Assembly (NCBI GenBank): GCA_010672185.1
Contig: JAAHHL010000101.1
Location: 1 to 12,812 of the forward strand
Direction: 5' to 3'
Source of the DNA: Caldora sp. SIO3E6
GTDB lineage: Bacteria > Cyanobacteriota > Cyanobacteriia > Cyanobacteriales > Coleofasciculaceae
DNA: 12,812 bases
Of this stretch, positions 1 to 6,000 are shown one piece after another (within the stretch, counting starts at the first letter, position 1; each line of letters starts with the position of its first letter). The position numbers were made by a program, and so were the translations under genes. The notes below the pieces were generated by a model that was not told the DNA's origin, did no database searches, and worked only from the letters and a program-made list of their open reading frames with translations.

Positions 1-95
1 CGCACTCGCCGACGTGCAATCAGCGCGGACATCGAGCGGCGGCACGCCGGGGGAAGAGGTGCGCATCGCCTCCCTCTGGCGCCAGTTGGGCCATC
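1..95. other. GC-rich head of the window, probably foreign or chimeric
   Basis: About 70% of bases 1-100 are G or C, against roughly 40-45% in the rest of the window. The ppsA frame stays open through this stretch, but its translation is Arg/Ala/Gly-rich and does not resemble the N-terminus of PEP synthase. PEP synthase-like sequence (RRLIL..., then PPELEAAIEEAY) begins only at about 97. Frame 2 is also open for 34 codons and ends at TAA 104-106. I recognise no gene in it. A chimeric contig end or a recombination junction fits best; a native sequence of unusual composition cannot be excluded. Confidence 0.55.
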
Positions 96-96
96 G

Positions 97-2232
97 AGAA
101 GATTAATCCTGAGTATCAATTTTCCCCCAGAACTTGAAGCTGCTATTGAGGAAGCTTACCAGAAATTATGCGTCCGCTACGGGGAGGGTACAGATGTGGC
201 AGTTCGCTCTTCGGCTACGGCGGAAGACCTTCCGGATGCCAGTTTTGCCGGTCAGCAGGAAACCTATTTAAATGTTAATAGTTACAAGGGGGTCTTAGAA
301 TTTTGCCACAAGTGCTTTGCTTCCCTATTTACCGATCGCGCTATCTCCTATCGCCAGCATAATGGTTTTGACCACTTTGATGTGGCTCTTTCCGTTGGTG
401 TTCAGAAAATGGTACGCTCGGATTTAGCTTGCTCTGGGGTGATGTTCTCCATTGATCCGGAAACTGGCTTTAGGAATGCTGCTCTGATTACTGCTGCTTA
501 CGGTTTAGGAGAAAATGTTGTCCAAGGAGCAGTTAACCCGGATGAATACCTGGTGTTTAAGCCAACTCTCAAAGCTGGATTTAGTACCATCCTGGAAAAA
601 CGCTTAGGAACCAAAGAAATCGAAATGATCTACGATGAGGGAGGTTCTAAGCTGACGAGAAATGTTAAGGTAGCTCCTTCTGAACGTAGTAAGTTCTGTC
701 TCACTGATCAGGAAATTATCCAACTAGCACGGTGGACTGTGGAGATTGAAGAGCATTATTCCCAGGTGCGCAATACCTACACTCCTATGGATATTGAGTG
801 GGCAAAAGACGGTATCACTGGTGAACTGTTTATTGTTCAAGCACGTCCAGAAACGGTGCAATCCCAAAAATCTGCCCAGGTACTCGAAAGTTATCAACTC
901 CAGGAGCATAGCACAGTTCTGGTTACTGGTCGCAGTATTGGTGCAGCCATCGGTCAAGGCAAAGCTCATGTAATTATGGATGCAGGTAAAATTCATCTGT
1001 TCGAGCCTGGTGAAGTTTTAGTCACCAATCGAACTGACCCTGATTGGGAACCGATTATGAAAAAAGCTAGTGCGATTGTCACTAATCAGGGGGGAAGGAC
1101 TTGTCATGCAGCAATTATTGCACGGGAGATGGGTATTCCTGCTATTGTTGGCTGTGGTAATGCCACGGAAGTGTTGCACAATAATCAAGAAGTGACAGTA
1201 TCTTGTGCGGAAGGAGACGAAGGACGAGTTTACCAAGGTATACTGCCTTTTGAGGTACACAAGACCATTTTGGAAAATTTACCTCGCCCTCGTACCCAAA
1301 TTCTGATGAATGTGGGTAATCCGGAGCAAGCTTTTAGTTTGGCGGCTATTCCTTGTGATGGGGTAGGTTTAGCCCGGTTGGAGTTTATTATTGCTAACAA
1401 TATTGAAGTCCATCCCCTAGCCTTGATTCACTTTGAACAGTTAGAGGATGAAGCAGTTAAAGCGCAAATTGCGGAGAAAACCAAACTCTATGAGGATAAG
1501 CCTCTGTTCTTTGTCGATAAACTGGCTCGCGGGATGGCGAAGATTGCCGCAGCATTCTATCCCAAACCAGTAATTGTGCGGATGTCGGATTTCAAGAGCA
1601 ATGAATATGCCAACCTTTTAGGCGGTAAGCAGTTTGAGCCGAAGGAAGAAAACCCCATGATTGGTTGGCGGGGAGCCTCTCGTTATTGTGATCCGAAGTA
1701 TCGAGAAGCCTTTGCTTTAGAATGTCAGGCAATTAAGCGAGTTAGGGATAAAAAGGGTTTAACTAATGTCATCCCCATGATTCCCTTCTGTCGTACTCCA
1801 GAGGAAGGGCGTCAGGTGTTAATCGAAATGGCTAAATATGGTCTCAATAGGGGTGTCAACGGTTTGCAGGTTTATGTGATGTGTGAGTTGCCGAGTAATG
1901 TGATTCAGGCAGATGAATTTGCCGAGGTATTTGACGGCTTCTCCATTGGTTCTAACGATTTAACTCAACTGACTCTTGGTTTAGACAGGGATTCAGCCTT
2001 AGTTGCCCACATCTTTGATGAACGCAATCAGGGAGTCAAGCGCATGGTGAAAATGGCGATTGCTACAGCTAAGGCAACAGGGCGTAAAATTGGTATTTGT
2101 GGACAAGCACCCAGTGACTATCCTGAGTTTGCCAAGTTTTTGGTTGAGTTAGGCATTGATTCCATGAGTCTTAATCCTGATTCTGTACTTAAGACGCTGT
2201 TGATGGTGGCTCAAGTTGAAGGTGTTGAGTGA
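97..2232 (+). CDS. ppsA: Phosphoenolpyruvate synthase (pyruvate, water dikinase), 5'-truncated
   Basis: Makes phosphoenolpyruvate from pyruvate and ATP, releasing AMP and phosphate, in the cytoplasm for gluconeogenesis. Numbering from the internal GTG at 196, the order is: the end of the ATP-binding domain (VAVRSSATAEDLPDASFAGQ at the very start, closing with ARPETV near 215-220); the swivelling phosphohistidine domain with GGRTCHAAIIARE, catalytic His304; and the C-terminal PEP/pyruvate-binding barrel with MCELPSN, GSNDLTQ and GICGQ, catalytic Cys635. E. coli PpsA has these at His421 and Cys751, so about 117 residues precede the GTG in a full protein. Only about 33 (97-195, e.g. PPELEAAIEEAY) are recognisable here, so the GTG is not the true start and the N-terminus is lost at the composition break near 95. 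The frame is open to base 1. Catalytic residues are intact; there is no frameshift. No clear terminator follows. Confidence 0.94.
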   Translation, partial: RRLILSINFPPELEAAIEEAYQKLCVRYGEGTDVAVRSSATAEDLPDASFAGQQETYLNVNSYKGVLEFCHKCFASLFTDRAISYRQHNGFDHFDVALSVGVQKMVRSDLACSGVMFSIDPETGFRNAALITAAYGLGENVVQGAVNPDEYLVFKPTLKAGFSTILEKRLGTKEIEMIYDEGGSKLTRNVKVAPSERSKFCLTDQEIIQLARWTVEIEEHYSQVRNTYTPMDIEWAKDGITGELFIVQARPETVQSQKSAQVLESYQLQEHSTVLVTGRSIGAAIGQGKAHVIMDAGKIHLFEPGEVLVTNRTDPDWEPIMKKASAIVTNQGGRTCHAAIIAREMGIPAIVGCGNATEVLHNNQEVTVSCAEGDEGRVYQGILPFEVHKTILENLPRPRTQILMNVGNPEQAFSLAAIPCDGVGLARLEFIIANNIEVHPLALIHFEQLEDEAVKAQIAEKTKLYEDKPLFFVDKLARGMAKIAAAFYPKPVIVRMSDFKSNEYANLLGGKQFEPKEENPMIGWRGASRYCDPKYREAFALECQAIKRVRDKKGLTNVIPMIPFCRTPEEGRQVLIEMAKYGLNRGVNGLQVYVMCELPSNVIQADEFAEVFDGFSIGSNDLTQLTLGLDRDSALVAHIFDERNQGVKRMVKMAIATAKATGRKIGICGQAPSDYPEFAKFLVELGIDSMSLNPDSVLKTLLMVAQVEGVE

Positions 2233-2239
2233 TAGATGT

Positions 2240-2274
2240 TAGGTGGTAGGTGGTAGGTGGTAGGTGTTAGGTAT
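2240..2274 (+). repeat. Heptanucleotide tandem repeat (TAGGTGG), 5 units
   Basis: Three perfect TAGGTGG units are followed by TAGGTGT and TAGGTAT, starting 7 bp after the ppsA stop codon. Short tandemly repeated repetitive (STRR) heptamers are typical of filamentous cyanobacteria. The same heptamer recurs at 8517-8544, upstream of the NACHT gene. Confidence 0.9.
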
Positions 2275-2430
2275 TGGTGACTGCATTCTGTCAATATTGT
2301 CTCCCTTCCTTTGCCTACCAAACATCCACGCTATTGATGACAATGCTCCTGCGATCGCTAATTTTGAGGCGTTGGTTTTTGTATTAACCACAAAGGCACA
2401 AAGTTCACAAAGGAAAAGAAGAGAGTTGTC

Positions 2431-2484
2431 GTAGGGTGTGTATACTCTTCGGGATGCTCCGCTTAGAGCGAAGCGTAACGCACC
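2431..2484 (+). repeat. Interspersed palindromic repeat, copy 1, with nested insertion
   Basis: Outer arms match the 30-bp palindrome seen at 2731-2760 (GTAGGGTGTG at the left, TAACGCACC at the right). Here the centre is enlarged by about 24 bp containing its own inverted repeats (CTTCG/CGAAG and GCTC/GAGC). It is therefore a palindrome within a palindrome. Confidence 0.8.
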
Positions 2485-2730
2485 ACATTGTGGATACAAT
2501 TATTTTAAAAAATCGCCTATCTACCTAAACAAAAGTGATGGCAATCACAAGCTCAAGCAAATATTCTTTAGAGGTTTGGTTGTGTTTGCTGTTATTGTTT
2601 GCTATTATTTTTTCATAATAGAAAAGGTGTGCGCTTATATATAAAAGTGTGCGATCGCTAATTTTGAGGCGTTAGTTTTTGTATTAACCACAGAGGCACA
2701 GAGTTCACAGAGGAAAAGAAGAGAGTTATC

Positions 2731-2760
2731 GTAGGGTGTGTTAGCGTAGCGTAACGCACC
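2731..2760 (+). repeat. Interspersed palindromic repeat, copy 2 (30 bp)
   Basis: A compact form: GTAGGGTGTGTTA, then GCGTAGCG, then TAACGCACC. GGTGTGTTA pairs with TAACGCACC, allowing one G:U-type pair. The same 30-bp sequence occurs in inverse orientation at 9435-9464 and 9510-9539. Confidence 0.85.
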
Positions 2761-3018
2761 ACATTGTGGATACAATCATTTAAAAAATCGCCTATCTACC
2801 TAAACAAAAGTGATGGCAATCACAAGCTCAAGCAAATATTCTTTAGGGGTTGGTTGTGTTTGCTGTTATTGTTTGCTATTATTTTTTCATAATAGAAAAG
2901 GTGTGCGCTTATATATAAAAGTGTGCGATCGCTCACCTTGTAAAAGACTAAAACAGGCTAGTACCGCTACACGTAATTCAAAATTAATGCACTCAAAATT
3001 CCTTCACCTTCGTTGAGA

Positions 3019-6000
3019 TTAACTTATTACTTCTACAAGAATTGCCTTAATTTGCTCGGCAGTGGTATTTTCAGGAAAAACTTGCAACAAATCTGTCAAA
3101 TTTTGAATAGCGTCTCGGATATCGATTTGGGAAGCACCCTGCTGGAGTGCAGCTTGATATAACTGTTGTGCCTTTGGTGGGTTACCTGCTACCAAGTGAT
3201 AGAGAGCTAAATCAAATGTATTTTGGCAATCATCAGGCTCTTTGGACTGTTGATCTTTGGCTATTTTAATGGCGTTATTTAAATCAGCTTTGGCGTTATC
3301 TGCTTGGTGGAGGATGAGGTAAGTACAACCACGAAGGTACAAATGCCAATCATCTCCGGGCTCAAGTTCAATAGCGCGATTAAAGTCTTGCAGGGCTTCT
3401 TCATAACGTTCCATCAATCTGTAGGTAGCGCCACGTTGTGCAATCGCCCAATCATCTCTGGGCTCAAGTTCAATAGCGCGATTAAAGTCTTGCAGGGCTT
3501 CTTCATAACGTTCCATCAATCTGTAGGTAGCGCCACGTTGTGCAATCGCCCAATCGTCTCTGGGCTCAAGTTCAATAGCGCGATTAAAGTCTTGCAGGGC
3601 TTCTTTATCGCGTTCCATTAAACTGTAGATAATGCCACGCTCTGTGAGCGCCTCAAAAGATTTTGGATTAAGTTTAATCGCGTGATTGAAGTCTTGTAGT
3701 GCTTCTTCATAGTGTTCCATTAAACTGTAAATAATGCCACGCTCTGTGAGCGCCTCAAAAGATTTTGGATTAAGTTTAATCGCGTGATTGAAGTCTTGTA
3801 GTGCTTCTTTATAGCGTTCCATTAACCTGTAGGTAATGCCACGTTCTGTGAGCGCCTCAAAAGATTTTGGATAAAATTTAATCACATTATTGAAGTTTTG
3901 TAGTGCTTCTTTATAGCGTTCCATTAACCTGTAGGTAATGCCACGTTCTGTGAGCGCCCGATTGCCTTGGAAATTCTTAAGAGCACGGTTGAAGTCTTGC
4001 AGTGCTTCTTCATAGCGTTCCATCAACCTGTAAGTAATGCCCCGTTCTGTGATCGCCCAACCGTATTGCAGTGCTTTTTGACCGTATTCCGTCAATCTGT
4101 AGGTCTTGCCACGCTCCCTGACAAACCCTGCGCTCGCCCAGCCGTCTTTTGGATTAAGTTCAATAGCGTGGCTGAAGTCTTGCAGTGCTTCTTTATAGCG
4201 TCCCATCAATCTGTAGGTAACGCCACGCTCGATCACCCGATCAAGTCTGAGATCAATTTCAAGAGCACGACTGAAGTCTTGCAGTGCTTTTTTATAACGT
4301 TCCATCAATCTGTAGGTAGTGCCACGTTGTGCAATCGCCCAGCCGTCTTTTGGATTAAGTTCAATAGCGTGGCTGAAGTCTTGCAGTGCTTCTTTATAGC
4401 GTCCCATCAATCTGTAGGTAACGCCACGCTCGATCACCAGATCAGGTCTGGGATCAATTTCAAGAGCACGGCTGAAGTCTTGCAGTGCTTTTTTATAACG
4501 TCCCATCAATCTGTAGGTCTTGCCACGTTCTGTGATCGCCCAATCCAATCTGGGATTAAGTTCAATAGCATGGTTGAAGTCTTGCAGTGCTTTTTTATAG
4601 CGTCCCATCAATATGTAGGTCTTGCCACGTTCTGCGATCGCCCAATCCAATCTGGGATTAAGTACAAGAGCACGGTTAAGGTCTCGGAGCGCTTCTTCAT
4701 AGTGTTCCATCAACCTGTAAGTCCTGCCACGATTTGCAATCGCCCAATCTAATCTGGGATTAAGTACAAGAGCACGGTTAAGGTCTCGGAGCGCTTCTTC
4801 ATAGTGTTCCATCAACCTGTAGGTTTTGCCACGTTCTGTGATCGCCCAATCCAATCTGGGATTAAGTTCAATAGCGTGGTTGAGGTCTTGAAGTGTTCCT
4901 TCATACTGTTTCATCAACCTGTAGGTTTTGCCACGTTCTGCGATCACCCAATCCAATCTGGGATTAAGTTCAATAGCGTGGTTGAGGTCTTGAAGTGCTT
5001 CTTCATACTGTTTCATCAACCTGTAGGTCTTGCCACGTTCTGTGATCGCCCAATCCAATCTGGGATTAAGTACAAGAGCAAGGTTAAGGTCTTGAAGTGC
5101 TTCTTCATACTGTTTCATCAACCTGTAAGTCCTGCCACGGTTTGCGATCACCCAATCCAATCTGGGATTAAGTACAAGAGCAAGGTTAAAGTCTTGCAAT
5201 GCTTCTTCATAGCTTTCCATCAACTTGTAGGTCTTGCCACGCTCTGCGATCGCCCAATTGTATTTTGGATTAAGTACAATAGAACGGTTGAAGTCTTGCA
5301 GTGCTTCCTCATAGTGTTCCATTCGTTTGTAGGTAACGCCACGTTGTGCAATCACCCAATCCAATCTGGGATTAATAACAATAGAAGGCTCAAGGAGTAC
5401 TTCTTCATAGCGTTTCGTCAACCTGTAGATCTTGCTAAATTGTGCAATTATCCAATCCAATTTGGAATTAAGTCCAATAGCACGGTTAAGATCTTGGAGA
5501 ATTTCCTCATGGCTTTTCATTCCAGGGCATTCCATAAACCCATAGCCTATTCCAATTTGTGCAATCACCCAATCCAATCTGGAATTAAGTCCAAGAGCAC
5601 GGTTAAGATCTTGGAAAAATTCTTCATGGCTTTTCATTAATCTGTCGGTAATACCACGCCTCGCGAGCACCAAATAAAATTTGGGATTAAGTATAATAGA
5701 ACGCTTGAAGTTTTGCAGTACCTCTTCATAGGGTTTAATTACTTCTTCACAGCATCTCATCAATCTGTCGGTACTAATGCCTTCGTATGCGAGTTCTTCA
5801 ATAATGAGTACAATAGAGCGGTTGAAGTCTTGCAGTGCTTCTTCATAGCGCTCCATTAACCTGTAGGTAATCCCACGTTCTGTGATCGCCTGATAGGATT
5901 TTGGATTAAGTACAATAGAACGGTTGAAATCTTGCAGTGCTTCTTCATAGCGCTCCATTAACCTGTAGGTAATCCCACGTTCTGTGATCGCCTGATAGTA

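Larger units (their letters stand above)
2351..2924 (+). repeat. Tandem duplication of a ~300-bp intergenic unit (300 + 274 bp)
   Basis: Copy 1 is 2351-2650 and copy 2 is 2651-2924. Each begins with a HIP1 octamer (GCGATCGC) and ends with AAAAGTGT; a third HIP1 octamer at 2925-2932 follows copy 2, so the units sit head to tail. Apart from one ~26-bp length difference inside the palindromic repeat I count only about ten mismatches or single-base indels. Each copy contains an 'AACCACA(A/G)AGGCACA' stretch of a type common in cyanobacterial intergenic DNA, the palindromic repeat, and a small A/T hairpin (CTATTAT/ATAATAG, 2602-2621 in copy 1). No protein is supported. The high identity suggests recent unequal crossing-over or amplification. 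Confidence 0.9.
2233..3018. other. 786-bp intergenic region made mostly of repeats
   Basis: Between the convergent ends of ppsA and the PNP-NACHT-TPR gene I find no supportable gene. Content in order: the TAGGTGG heptamer array (2240-2274), about 75 bp without a recognisable element, the two tandem ~300-bp copies (2351-2924), a third HIP1 octamer at 2925-2932, and an A/T-rich tail of about 85 bp. Two 68-codon open frames cross the duplicated unit, but they lie in different parts of it, run through the palindromes and have no ribosome-binding site. Confidence 0.8.

Noticed and set aside
724..1260. Minus- and plus-strand frames inside ppsA
   Set aside because: They are shadows of a gene with clear catalytic motifs and have no independent support.
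2239..2499. 86-codon minus-strand frame after ppsA
   Set aside because: It runs across the palindrome and the heptamer array, with low-complexity composition and no family resemblance.
2351..2932. CRISPR array, because of repeated units with short intervals
   Set aside because: There are only two units of about 300 bp, no short repeats with unique spacers and no cas genes.
2438..3016. Two 68-codon frames in the duplicated intergenic unit
   Set aside because: They start at different points of the repeat, read through palindromes, have no ribosome-binding site and would have different proteins for the same repeat.
3304..5640. Long plus-strand open frames opposite the TPR array (105, 261 and 278 codons), themselves repetitive
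   Set aside because: They are the antisense of the 102-bp repeats: a stop-free antisense frame in one unit stays stop-free in all. The minus-strand protein has clear TPR signatures and continues into NACHT and PNP domains.
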